A DNA stretch of 64,000 nucleotides, from assembly GCA_029207755.1 (NCBI GenBank), contig JARCOQ010000016.1, positions 16,637,307-16,701,306 of the forward strand, read 5' to 3'. The notes under the pieces are model-generated. The model was not told the DNA's origin. It did not search any database and was given only the letters and a program-made list of their open reading frames with translations. Origin of the DNA: Chamaea fasciata (Eukaryota; Chordata; Aves; Passeriformes; Sylviidae). Position numbers and translations under genes: made by a program. Shown here piece after piece: positions 12,801 to 25,761 of the stretch; positions within the stretch are counted from its first letter, which is position 1, and each line of letters opens with the position of its first letter.

Positions 12801-15800
12801 CAGATATACCAGGGCATCCTCAGCTTTACCTTGTTTTTAGGACAAGGTACAGAAACCCACTGGCAGTTAGAGGAGCCACATAATCAGTGTTCACTGTTTC
12901 TACCAACCAAATTATCCTTGATAAATAGATATGACCCAGCATGAGAATTCACTTTTTCCTTCAGCATATTAAAAGTTATTTATTTTAAGGATAAATATAT
13001 ATTTCTTTCACAACTACACTGCAACACAGACATGAGTCCAACAGCAAAACAGCATAACAAAAATACATCCCCCTAATATAGCATATCCACTGTTTTTTTC
13101 TTCATCAGCCATACAAGATTGATGGAAACAGGAGAGATTTCTCTTTCCTTCTAACACAGCAGGTTAAGTGTCTTGAGAGAAGTCAGATGTCACTATTATC
13201 TGCAAGCACACAAGAAAACAAACTCATGCCAAAAAAAGGGATAATAAAATTAAAGTCTAAATGGAAGTTGAGAGAAAAAAAAGTCCTGCTCCAACAGGTT
13301 AATCTCTAGCTAATTCCTCTTGTGACAAGTAGCTTTAAATAATCATTTCACTTACAAATTCTCCTACAACAAGTTTTCCTTGGAAATGAAACAATTTCTA
13401 GAACAAGCAAAACTATCTTTGACCACACAAAACAGCATTACATTTTGAACTACTATAGCAAAAAGTCAACTTTTTAAAAAAGATTGACTAAGAAGACAAT
13501 TTGAAAAGTAACTTTACTCAGAAGTGATAGAATCAGCTGTAAATACTGGATGGGAAATTCCTGAAGAGACAAGTTTTCCCTTGGAGTGAAATGAAATACA
13601 GCAATTTACATTTCCCAACAACAATACTGCCTTTCTTTCCAAGTTCATCCAGAAAATTCAGAGTATAAATCAATGGCACAGATTTGGCTCTTACACACAC
13701 CCAACTCCCAGGACATTTTGTCATGCTCATCATGCTGCATTCACTGGTTTTCCCAAATATTAATTGCCTTCAAATCTGTCTTCGATATCTACTCGTGACT
13801 TGGGGAATTTTGCTTCAAGTTTTAATGTTTGGGATTTTTTTTACATAGGACTATACACCTTAATAATTGTATCCAGGAAAGACTGGATTTGATACCATTT
13901 TTACAGTAGAACCCAAATTTTCAGTACTTTGTTCCTACTTGTCCATTAACTGTTCATATAACAAAGGACAATAAAAGCCATAAACCTCTTACTTTAGTAG
14001 CCTTCTGGAGGAGTAATTCAATAACTTCTTGCAAAATAAAACAGCAGCTTATAAAAATTTAAAAAAAAATGTCTTCACCATAGTAATCATTACAGCAGAG
14101 CAGATGCAACAACTATGCATTTGTTTAGTCCATCTGGACATGGAAAAGGATTAAAACAAGTAGACAGTAGCACAAGTCACCATCACTTATTATTTAAGCC
14201 ATAAACCTAAGCATACTTCTGTGGGAAAATTAATTACAAATATGGGGGAAATCAGATCAGTCACTAATCAGGCAAACTGAGCAGGAAAATACAGCTATGT
14301 TGTTCACTCCTTATTGAGTCGCAGGATCAAACAGCACCAAGTGCAAGTGAACTGAGGGGGAATTATTATTAGGCCTTTTCATCACTGGAATCATGCTGCC
14401 CCAGACAACCCCGACTTCTGTGTCTGGGCTAATTGCAGCCTGTTAAACCTCACAAGGAGACTGCAGCACAGCAACACCTCAGAGGAGGGAGAAAGACAGT
14501 TTAAGGAGGGAACAAGCCAACGAGAAACTTCTGTCCTACAGCTGAAGGAGAAGGAAACAGCCAAGCTAACAGGACACCTGCAAAACAAACAAGGGTCCAC
14601 ACCAGGCTGTGTGCACACACCTGCATGCACAGTCACACCAGCACTGCCTACTGGAAACACCTTCCCCTGTGATAAAATATCAATGCCAAAGGTCAAAGGC
14701 TTTGAGACAAAAATATAAATTCAGTGATAAGGCAACTTTTCTAAATCCATTTCACAAATACTTGTTATTTCAAGCCTAAAGTTACAAGTGGTAGGATAAT
14801 ACAGCAGACTCGAAGATACAGATTTATGCAATTTGCAGTTACTTAAGAAAAGGGCTTATCTATACATGTGTATTTTTACCAAACCCAAGAACTGCAGGTG
14901 TCATTAAGCTACACTAAAAACTGCTTCCGCTTCAGTTAAATCACAGCTATGTCCTACAACTCATGCAGTCTGTTCTACCTCTAGGTCCACTAATGATTGA
15001 TTTCCAAATTGTGTCACAACTTCAGGATGGCACAGCATCCAAGTATTACCAACAAATAAATAGTAAAAGCTCTTTTTTTGAAGATGAGACACTAATTTAC
15101 CAGCACATAATTGTAACTGAGCTGTTTCATACTCCAGCTGAAACACTCCTGGTTTGGTGTTTGTAGAAGACATTCACTGCATATGAAGCTTTACACATCA
15201 CATTGAACTAATTTAACGGTAGGTGAGCACTTCTCTCAAGTTCCTGACTGAACTTCCCTATTAATCAGTTATTTGTCCTTAAAAAATATACACCTGAAAT
15301 TTACTCTCCCTCCTAACTCCCATAAAGAGGAGTGGACTAAAACTGGTTATAAAATGTTACTAAGTTTGCCAGCCAGCAAGTATCCAAGTAGCTTAATCAT
15401 TAAAGCTGCTGTTCATTTCCACTAACCACATGTATGCTTTCAAATGTCTCAGTCCCAACCGGAAACTGTAATATTTTTACAGACCATAGGAAAGCAAGAT
15501 GGAAAATTACCTGCTGTACACTATGTTTATGCATGTGAACATGGATGACATTGGGCATAACAATGGCAATTCTGTAGTTGGATGTCCTTTCTGCTTGTTC
15601 GTGTACTCTATACAGCTTCCTTACAAACATGTTAATATAGGGTAGCAGTTAGGTTTAAAATCAGTTGCAACATGGCTTAAGGAACGAGTCATTTTTGTAA
15701 TCCAAACTCACTAGGATCCATGTTTGTAAGAATTTCACAGAAAACTAGACAAGTGTAGATGCACATCAGCAGCTCCACAGCACAAACTGTGAGGAACAAA

Positions 15801-18800
15801 GGGCAGTGGCTTCTCAGGGACCCTTCCCATGAGGCAGCTGATGCACAGGAGCTGCTCTGTGTAGAGTGTGTTGATTTACCCAGCCAGTGTTTTAAACACC
15901 AATATTACCTGATATCTGCAGCCATTTTAAGAAGGGGAAGTACTGGGAGCAAAGTCCCTCATGGATTCCATGCAGAATTGCAAATTCCTCAGTTTGGGTG
16001 CAGAAAACTCTTTTTGCTAAGGTGACTAACTTAAATTTTTCCACATTTAATTTCACTGTTCCTCCTACATCCAGTATACTGTCAGAATGAGAGAAAACTG
16101 CATTCTACCCTAAGTGCAATTGCTACACGAGACAATTATTTCAAATGCTGTTTTTGTTGATCATGCTAGTAATTGTCCTATCTCAAAGACTGGCTTAATC
16201 CTTTCTGAAAACAGCTTATCCTTTATGGTTTTAGAATTACTAAATTTTTAAAGTAATTAACATTTTCCCTCTGACTAGTTCTGTTGGCAGACATCAGCAA
16301 TTTGAGGCTGCCCCCACAATTCACTTGCTTTGTTCTTGCATTATCTGAGACTGACATTTAGGTTTAGTTTGCAGGAGGTTTAAATCCATCACTCACCACA
16401 AAACCCAAATCAGTGATTTCAATAACGCCTGAAACACCAAGGAATTTGGGAAAGGACAGGAAGGCACTCCCACACTTTAAGGGACAGGAGAGAAAGTTTT
16501 AAGCAGTTTCTCAAGCATTCCCCCCTTTCTGACCAGTGACATTTGGTCTTGCTTGCTCTATGCTGGGTGTTTCTCCTTGGCATTTCTGTAGGAATGGGCA
16601 CTGCTCCAGTAAGAATAAAAGCACAGTTGAGTGTCATTAATATACTGACTTGTAAACATCTAAAGCAGGTATTGATCCGCTGTCTGCCTGGAGAAAAACA
16701 GCCTGTGGATCAGAAATAGCAATTCATTACCAAGACTTCTTTTGCTGAATTGTGCATACAAAAAAACCCTGAAAGATTCAATTAAATTCATTTTACTGTA
16801 ACCCTTTCAAAGATGAACGAAAAGCCTCTTGGTCCATTTGAAAACATAGGGATAACTGTGCTCTCTTTTAGAGTATCACAAAACTACAAAAGTTGCCAGA
16901 GGAAGTAAGAAAACAGTAACAAAAACTACCACAGATAAAACTTCACAAATCTCAATTCCAAGACACTGATAGAAATGGTTTATATCTAGCTCTGCTACTG
17001 AAGGCTCATTTGCAAAAATTGTGACCACAAAATGCATCACAAATTGGTTTTCTACCTCATTACTGCTGATTACTAGGTAATATAATATTAATGGTACTTT
17101 TTCAACATCTACTTTTTCTCAAGGTGCACAAATCACTGTAAAATTGCTTATCTTACTTTCCAAAAATTTGAAAGGCTGGTCTTCAGATGTTTTAACAGCA
17201 ATTTTTCCATTACAGGGCAGCACACTTCCTTTTAATATAAGTAACACACTCATCAGATTATTTTCACCTCCTGATACAAAATCAGATGCACTCTCCAAAG
17301 AGGGAAATGATTCTCCAGCTTCTATGCCTGAAGTATATTTACAAATTATTTATGAGTGTTACCAGTTTGTACCATGTCCCTTCCTAAGAGCTTCTAAAAC
17401 ACACAGTGAATCCAAAGGAAGCAAAACAAGATTTCTAAAGCAGCTGAGCCAACTTTCATAGAAGCTCTTTCTTTATCCAGAAATACAAATACTTTTTAGA
17501 AACCAGCAAGAGTATTGATGTTATCAACACAGAGCACATGGTTTGGTGTGACTTTTATGAATTTACAGCCTAAACTACTACCACCACTTGGGCATCTGGC
17601 TGAAATACTTCTCTCCACTAAACATTACTGTCTACAAAGAGATAAAAGTTAAACAGATTGTTTTCTTGAAGTTCTCAAGAAACCTTACTTCAAAAGCATA
17701 AGCAACTGAGGTTATTTTGTCAGCAGCAGCTCCCTCAGAAGTACCCGTTTTCCTGAGCAGGGGATATTTGTCAAGAAAGCAAACTGCACAGCCAGAGCAG
17801 GGAGCAGTTCAGTCACACCATCAATAGCGTAAGGATGAGAGACCCAGTGCTTTGGTACCAAAGCCCATCAGCCCAGTGAGAATCTGCATGAAGCACAACT
17901 GTCAGTGCTGACCGGGACATGAACTGAACAGGGCTGCCTTTCACTGCTCTTTCCTTACCATAGTTATTATACCCGCAAGTGAAAGGTTTTACACATTGTA
18001 CAACCAACCCAAAAGAGTATCTCCTTGCAATGAAGCAAAACATGAAAAACTGTTCTCACTATAGTACTACAAGGGAGGAGAAACACATCCCTAAAAGCTC
18101 TCTCTGACCTCCTAAGAGGCGGTGTGGCAGACATTTTTTTGCAAGTTTATATTGGGATGGGGCAGAGACAATACCTAACCAAATGTATGAAGGATCTTTT
18201 CAGACAAAAAGGCAAACTTTGTCAATACCAGACAGAGAAGTTCAGACAGACCTTTTGAGCAAGAAGTAGAAATTTTACAGTAAATACCACCACTACATAT
18301 ACTTTCAGATTAGGGTATTCATTGAGAATTTAACAGAAAAATATATTTCAAAGACAATAAACCATAATCCTTAGCTCTAGACAAACTCCCCACAGTACCA
18401 AGACATGGCTCAATTCAAGTGATTTTGAGTGAAAAGCTCCTTTGAATGAGGCACATAAAAGGCTTGACCTCAATCTTCCATTTCACAAGGCAGGTTAATT
18501 TTCAGAACATCAAAAAACCAACCAAAATACAGGTCAGTTGTTTGACCAGACTATGTTTAGCGAATGAAATCTAACAGCTCAATTACAACTTAGCAAACTC
18601 AAGCCATTTAATTCCAAAATCCTAAATCATGCTGGACATCTATGAATTGCAAAACTGCACAAGGTTAGGACCTCTCTTCTGATCCTTGCCACTTTGAAGA
18701 AAGGAATTGCAGAAAAAACCTACTGAAAAGTACAAAATTTGAGCACTGTTTTCTTTTGCAAGCACACCATTCTCTCTCTTGTCTCACTGATGGCAATAAG

Positions 18801-21800
18801 CTTATTTCAATCAGCATATTTTCTGAAACAAAATATGAAGAAAAAACTTATTGCTCATGCTCTGAAGATACTATAATTCATTACTTCCACAAGACAGACT
18901 TAACTCCAATATAATCATTAACAAAGTGGCCAACTTGCATGGAGAGTGAATTTTAGAAGAGTGGAAGGACTGAAACCAGAAAAATGAATTTAAGTGCTGC
19001 CTAATCTGCCCCTAGAGCTAGAGAAAAGCAGACAATATTTGAGCCTGAATGCTCTCACTGTGTCATTCACGGCTTCAGGCAGTCCACACAAATTTGAGAT
19101 TTGAATTTGGGAGTCAGCAAACAGGATTCAAGGGTTTGTAGCTACAGGTGATCTCAGAGCTCTGAGATTTGACTTTCTTTAAAAGATATTCCAAGGACTA
19201 AAAAGACGCAATAAAATTCAACTTACGACAACTTTCAAAGTTTTACTTTACCCTATATTTGCCTGGTAAATAAACCTGTAATAGGATTTAAATTTATTTC
19301 CACTCTTTTAGAACTATAAATGCTTACACCAGCCAGGTTATTGTCAAATTTCTATTCATAGCATTCTGAATGATAGTATTCACTTTCTTTTTACATTTAT
19401 TATAATACTTAAATGGACAGAAGTAGTGGTGATGCATAATTTTGGCTTTGTTAATTCAGCCGAGAGTGTCTTATGGATTTAATTAAATTTCTACTAAAAA
19501 TGCTATAAGCATTTGACATATTGGAAATGCAGAAATATCACCTTTTATTCATTTATTGTGTAACCACCTCAACCCGAAAGTATCTTTACCCACAATCTGC
19601 TTGGTCATTCCATCACAACTATTAAGGACAACTGAGTGACCTGTTCCCATAAAGCACAAAGATTAACAAATGTTTGGTTGGGGTTTTTTTTTGCCCGACA
19701 CACACACACAAAAGCACATTTTTAACACATCTTTTGGGCAGAATGTGGTTGGTCATGGAAAATAACAGGATGCCTATCTCTGATCAAATATGATAGCAAG
19801 AATTGTATTCAGACTTAAAACAATATTCTTTCATTGGAAAGAGGATTATTGGAAACAATACTGAGAGTCACTGCAATGAAAGTTAAACAGGGATTGAAGG
19901 GAAAAAGTGTAGGTTACCATAACCGAGAAACTCTTCCTCATCACTAGTTTTTACGTTGAGTTGCTTATTTTATAGCACGAAGACTAAAAAACAAACTTAA
20001 AAATATCCTAAGTTGATGACTGATACATAATGGTGATTCCATAATCCATTCAGCCAAGATTTCAAAGACAGAAAAATAGTACGTAACTGTCAAGTGTAAC
20101 AACCTTTTAACATAACTGAAAGGAACTACTTTGCCCTCCTATCTTGTATTATTTCAGAGTCAGAGAAACCAGAAAAAAGCAATAAGAAAAGCAAAACACA
20201 AGTTTTCAGAATAGTTGCCCAGCTTGCTTTCTCCTGCAAAAAGTCTGTGTGATTTAAGGCCCCCCATACTATTGCAGAGCTTTAGATCTCTGCCATTTGT
20301 TTGAGACTCACTGGCTTTCTTCCTCAGCCGTCTGTTCCATTAGCTGTGACATAATTTATCCTGGGAAGATTTTCACCTCACAAGGATTTTCTTTCTAAAG
20401 ACGTTCACATAAATCTGCTTAAGAAGCTGAAATGCCTGTAGTTAGTGGTTACACTGATGATCAAGAGGAAAGTCAGACATGATGAAGACACGTTGGCCAG
20501 TTTTAAGGTTGTAGTCTGTTTCCATGCAAAAATTAAGGGGGTTGACGAAAAAGTCAACAAAAGTAAAAGTATCTAAGCAAGGACAGCCAAAACAAGAGAT
20601 TACACTCAAACTCCAGCTTTTAGGCCAGGTAACTTAGGCTGTTCTCCTCTGAGATTATCTATGACATGGCAAATTCTAATAATTATAGGGGAAGGGGAGG
20701 ACGCAGGGATAGCATTTTCTGTTACATTACAGGCAGGAAACCCCCACAATTATGGATCACAGAGTTCACACCCTATGTCCCAGAGAAACAAGAGACAACA
20801 GAGCCCTGAGCTGCTTCATCATGATTCACATTGCACTGAAGCAGCATTTATGAATCAAAGCAGTAAGAGCTGCTCTGCCGGTTGAAGATTTCTATTTTCC
20901 ACAGCAAGGTGGCAATCAGGCATGTTGCAATCCCCTCCAGTAGAAAAGCTGTGATAAGTAGGTAACCCTACATACTTAATATCATAAGGGCTACTTTCCT
21001 TAGCATCATAACAAGCCATGTTTGATATGCTGCACCTCAGTGACTTGATTAGAGCATCTTTTCACTACTCAGTCTACCAGCTCCGCAGACAGCAATTCTC
21101 AGGTTTCTGGTGAAAACTACATAATCAAGGATGGCTCAGCCATATGACAATTTAAATCAACCGAGCCTGTGTAATGCATAAAGAATACAGTCCCAGCCAA
21201 CTCTACGTTGCAAGATATTCATAAAAGCTTAGTCAACAACTTGAAGATAATAAATTAATTCAAGCAAAAAGAAAATACAAAGTTTTCCTTTGAACAAGTC
21301 AAACTGGAAAGACAAGATGTATTCATTAGTGATTACTTATAATCTCCCTATAATGACTTCAACACATGTTTACTTTCTTGTATATACCTAGAGAAAACAG
21401 CCAGTTTATTCTCTCTGACTACAGCAGAGCTATTACAAATTTCACCAACTGCCTGATCCTCCTTTATTATTATTCAAGTCTTGTTTCATACATCACGTGG
21501 TGAGTTTTTGCTTAACGTTTGCTGTTAAAACAACCTACAAAAAGCATAGAAGTCTAAAGGTGAGTTTAAAAGTTCAAGCTTTAGCTTATTCGCTAAATAA
21601 TCAAACTTAAATCTCCAAGAAAAAGAAAAGAGCATTTTTCCTTGGGCCTTTCATTCTTGATGACAGCAAGGGAACTATGAAGGACAAAGTAAAAAGAAAG
21701 CAAATAGAATTGCTACTGTTGACTGAATGGAAACTGGCATCTTGATTTCAGTGGCAGCAACCCATCTTTTCAGTTTCACTCCTTTTCAGTGAAATGTGCT

Positions 21801-24235
21801 GAAAGGTTGCTGCAAACAAGGATAGTTGAGCATCTATTCAAGCAGCATCACTTCCAATGGCTCTTTCCCTCCTCATGTTTCAAATACAGTGCCATATGTG
21901 AAGGAATGGCTTGCTGTCCAGCCAACTGATGAAGCACACTCACTAAGCAAGATCATGGTTTTCAAACAGAAAGGAAGATTACCACTAGTCACTCAAAATG
22001 CAACCAAATATATCAATTTTTTCCACTAGACTCTAATGGAAATCACTTTTCTGCAAATTTTTTTGCCAAAAGCCACAATTGTACTTTCAAGTGCCTCCTA
22101 CTGTTACATTAGTCAACAATATTTCTGTGATTTCCTCAATACACAGAGCTGCTCACCCCTGCACATGACTGTTGGGAGTAAACAGTAATTACTTCTACCC
22201 AATGGAAGCTACTTCAGTTCCACTTTACATGAACTGGAATTATTGTATTTCTCTAACCTAGGGATTTGTATAAGTACACCCATATAGCAAACTGCTTAAA
22301 ACTGCCTAATACAGTTATTTCTTCAAGTAGCTTTCATTGCATAAACCCCAATTTACACTGAGTGCATTTATTCTATGTGCAATATATTCAATCACTACAG
22401 AAGAAAACAAAAAGGTAAAATTCATCAGTCATCATTTATTTTGCTCCAAAACGATGCTTACGTTCCCAGGACAAACCTATCAGTGTTCAGGACTCACCAT
22501 CACCTCCCACCTTCCGCTTAACTATACATTCTCTAGTTCAGTACCTGCATGCATTCTGTACACACATCTGCATTCAATCCAAGACTAAGAACACAGCCAA
22601 AGTAGTCTAGCCATTACAGAACAAATATCGTTCCAACCAAATTGATTACTGTACATAAACCAGTTTAAAAAAATTTTGAAAACTGCCCTGAAAATCATTG
22701 TTTTGCCGTTAGCACTGTTCTGTTCCTCTGTAAAACCCCAAACAGAAGGTTTCAATAGACAATGTAATTAAGGAAAATTAGACAAGTTTACTGAAGAAAG
22801 TATGAAGTTATCAGTGCAGAATAATACTCAGAAAAAGTGAATAATAATTGATTAAATCAATGACTAAATTCACACAAACCTACTTGTTGGTCCTTGTGTC
22901 ATTTAACAAGAAACAAAGGAGTCATACAGCAAACTTGAGGCAAAACATAATCACTGACACAAAGAGCAAAAAGATAATTTTCACAAAACTGGATGCAATA
23001 TAAATCTCTCTCATGCAGGCAGCAAATAACAGCAACCTCAATGGGATATGGTCATGTTGGAAAAGAAAAGTTACTAGTAAAGAGTATAAAAAACAGGATT
23101 GATCAGTTTCCAAAGCTCCTCTTCTCTTGGATGAAAGATTGTGTTGAAAAAAAGTTCTTAAGAAACTTAGATGAGATTACCATCCTCAAGTGACATGCCT
23201 TGAATGAAAAAGTTAAATTACACTGAGAAAATGCCTGCAGAGTGCCTGAGAGCCACAGCCACTTTCTTAGTGTGCCAACATGGTGTCAAGGATATGAATA
23301 ACATATGAACATGTGTTTTCTTCATCCTTAAATTAAATGAAACTAGCACTGCCATTAGAAAATACCCCTTTCTGGTAGAATGAGTCACCAACCTCAAGCA
23401 GATGTGCCTTTGTTGCAAACTGAGAAGTTGACCAGCTAATGATATTCTGGATAGTATATGAGCCTAGGTGAAACCTGAAAGACAAATAAATATTTTCAGC
23501 TAGCAGACACTTGAAGATGAATTTTGGTAGATGTATGCATTCTTTGCTACTATTTCTACTTTTTTGTTTAGTAGTTGGAAAGTATTGGTTACTTGGTTTT
23601 AGGAATGCTGTGACAATTCAGAGAAAAGAAATGCTGAATTAATTCCCTGGGTGTCCTTTTAAATCCATTTGATCCACATAAATATCGTGCAGCTGAACCA
23701 ATCACCTTAGAGACAGCAACCTCGCAAGAGAAATTAAGATCAAGATTGTTTAGGATTACTCTGAGGCACTAGAATGATTGTTGACATTTCAAATTTTATG
23801 TAGCAAGTTCTATTTGTAGACTCTGATTATAAAACTTTATTTAGAATTTTGATATCAATCTTCTAACATGAATGCTGCTATTTCTTGTCTAGTTTGAAAG
23901 AAACAAACAGGTGCTTTTGCCACAGTGAGATTGAAGTTTCAGCTGCATCAAAAGCCTTACTTTCGTGTAAGCTTTTCCCAGTTCTCTTTGATGAAGTGCC
24001 AGGCCAGCAAACATCCAGGCAAACACTGGCTAACAGTGACTATGATAGGTGAAACCTGATGATTTCTCCTTCAAGACTGTTCTGCATTAGCCTAGGAGAT
24101 AAAGCATGTGCAAAGAGACAGGGAAAAAAATCTATTTGTATGTTCACATGGGTTTCCTGAAAGTACTCAATTAGTTGCAAAAGACGATACAATACATCAA
24201 GCAAGCAACTTCTGGCATCTGGAAGAAATCAACAG
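9853..24235. other. AT-rich stretch with no recognised gene
   Basis: About 14 kb with no exon, RNA gene or intact transposable element that I can support. Small simple repeats occur: an AAAC-type tract near 10,862-10,890 and a (CA)n near 19,698-19,711. One GC-richer patch at 11,665-12,120 is listed separately. The stretch could be an intron of a gene extending beyond the window, but no exon was found to support that. Confidence 0.45.
11665..12018 (-). other. Unidentified open frame in a GC-richer patch
   Basis: A minus-strand frame of 117 codons starting at a GTG, not an ATG. It is compositionally distinct from its AT-rich surroundings: hydrophobic and Ala/Val/Gly-rich near its start, with two Cys in a row and N-glycosylation-like sequons near the end. 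The sequence immediately upstream is open in a different frame, beginning with an ATG near 12,080 and ending at a TGA at the junction. This is what a frameshifted old gene copy would look like. I do not recognise the family. It may equally be a chance open frame. Confidence 0.2.
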
Positions 24236-24240
24236 TACAT

Positions 24241-24246
24241 TTTATT
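24241..24246 (-). terminator. Polyadenylation signal of RING gene copy 1
   Basis: AATAAA on the minus strand, about 170 bases downstream of the copy 1 stop codon (24,414-24,416). It lies outside the duplicated unit, so copies 2-5 do not have it. Confidence 0.5.
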
Positions 24247-24413
24247 ACAGACGGCAGCTTCTGAGGTGCTGGGTTGGTCCTCCATGTCAGAGCCTGCAGG
24301 GCTGCTGGCAGGGGGTGGATGCCGGGTGCGAGTCCCTCCCTGGGAGCTGGAGAGATGGTAGACTGGGAACTGGCCTCCTTCCCAGCAGAATGGGAGCACA
24401 GCAGCCTCTGGGC

Positions 24414-25090
24414 CTACTCACTGCATTGGCCAAAAATGGAATTTACAGTGCCATCAAACAGCTGTTCTGTATATTCCTCCAGGAGAGGCTGCAGCACCTG
24501 CACCATGACCTCCCCATCTGGACCGCAGAGGCACAGGGCATACAAGATGCTATTCTCTGCTCTCACTACCAGCCACCGCTGGGACCCATAGATTGCCTCC
24601 AGCCTCTGGCGCAGCCAGGGCAGCATAGGGTCAAGAACATGCTCTTCTTTTTGGAAAAGTTCTGCCCAGACCTTGGCAGCAGGCTACCCACAGCCTCTGC
24701 CCCTGCAGGCCCTTGCTCAGCTGGGGAAGGTTTCCCTTGCACAGGAAGCGCTCCTGGGCGCTGGCAGCTGTTTCCATCCAGGAGGCCAAGAGATCTTTCT
24801 GCCTCTCTCTTGGTCTCTGGTGATTCTCCCTGGGGTGTGATGACACACTCGAGGTATTTTTGTTCCCGCAGAGAAAACCTGACAGACTCTATCAATCTTC
24901 TGCAGAGTGGGCACTCTGCTTTCTTCTCTGCCCAACGCAGCATGCAGCCCATGCAGAACTCATGGCCACAGGGTATGGCATAAGCAACACCCTCTTGCTC
25001 ATCATGACAAATGGGGCAGCTGCACTCTGTCCCCATGGCTCTGTCTGTTCTCCGTGGCAATTCAGGGAGTCCTGAGAAGCTGCTCCCCAT
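24414..25090 (-). pseudogene. TOPORS-like RING-finger gene, copy 1 (frameshifted)
   Basis: A gene for a small RING E3-ubiquitin-ligase-like protein. From the ATG at 25,090 the reading frame encodes a C3HC4 RING with ligands C25, C28, C41, H43, C46, C49, C60 and C63 (CPIC, CGHEFC, CPLC). The spacing and the 'KKAECPLC' motif resemble TOPORS. The frame then runs to a stop at 24,566. The conserved C-terminal part (PWLRQRLEAIYG to FGQCSE, stop at 24,414) lies in another frame, and the shift falls near 24,650-24,670 after 'GSLLP'. Splicing across the break is possible but no clean GT/AG pair was found. This copy alone keeps the original C-terminus and 3' UTR with AATAAA, because the duplicated unit begins inside its coding sequence at 24,464. 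It is probably the parental copy. Confidence 0.6.
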
Positions 25091-25761
25091 CACTGGCACT
25101 ACCAAAGAATCTCACACACTGCAACAAAATGGAGAAACCTTGGTCTCTTCCTGTCCCAAGGAGCAGATGAAAAAATGCCCAAGCCCCTGGACAAGGATAT
25201 CCTCCTGACTCCTCAAGCCCTAATGACCTTCTCACTACCACCCTGGGGAGACTCAGCCTTCAAGGTCTTACAGGCATGCTTGACAGGCTGTGACTTTCCT
25301 GAGAGCGTGGAAAGATGGTCTCGGGCAGCTGAAATCGTGTAGGGTTGAGACTCCTGTCTGTGAAAAACAGGTGTTGGGATTAAGTGGTTCAACAATTTGG
25401 AGGTCCTGAATTTTTAATTAAATCTCTGGAGGCTGGATTTTTCCTTTCTTTCTATCTTTTTTAAGTTCACTCTTGAATCAGAAAATGTTATTCATTGAAT
25501 GCAGTTTTTATAAGGGGGAGGTTCTCTTCCAAAGTGAACGCTGTGGGCAAAAATTTAATATGGCCTTAGCAGGCACTGCACACGTCAGCTGGGTATGCTG
25601 GTCAAGCATCACCTCTGCAGGTGATCACTAGGGAAGAGTAGATGCGTGGCTTTGCTCCCCGCTGATGACTCTTAGGGGCTCTAAGAACCTATGCACCCTT
25701 GATGACCAGAGCTGCATAAGATATTGCAAGACACTTAAAGAGCAGAATTGCCTTAAACACC

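Noticed and set aside
24108..24983. Plus-strand open frame of 291 codons
   Set aside because: It runs antisense over the RING gene, has no recognisable domain, and mirrors the coding bias of the minus strand.
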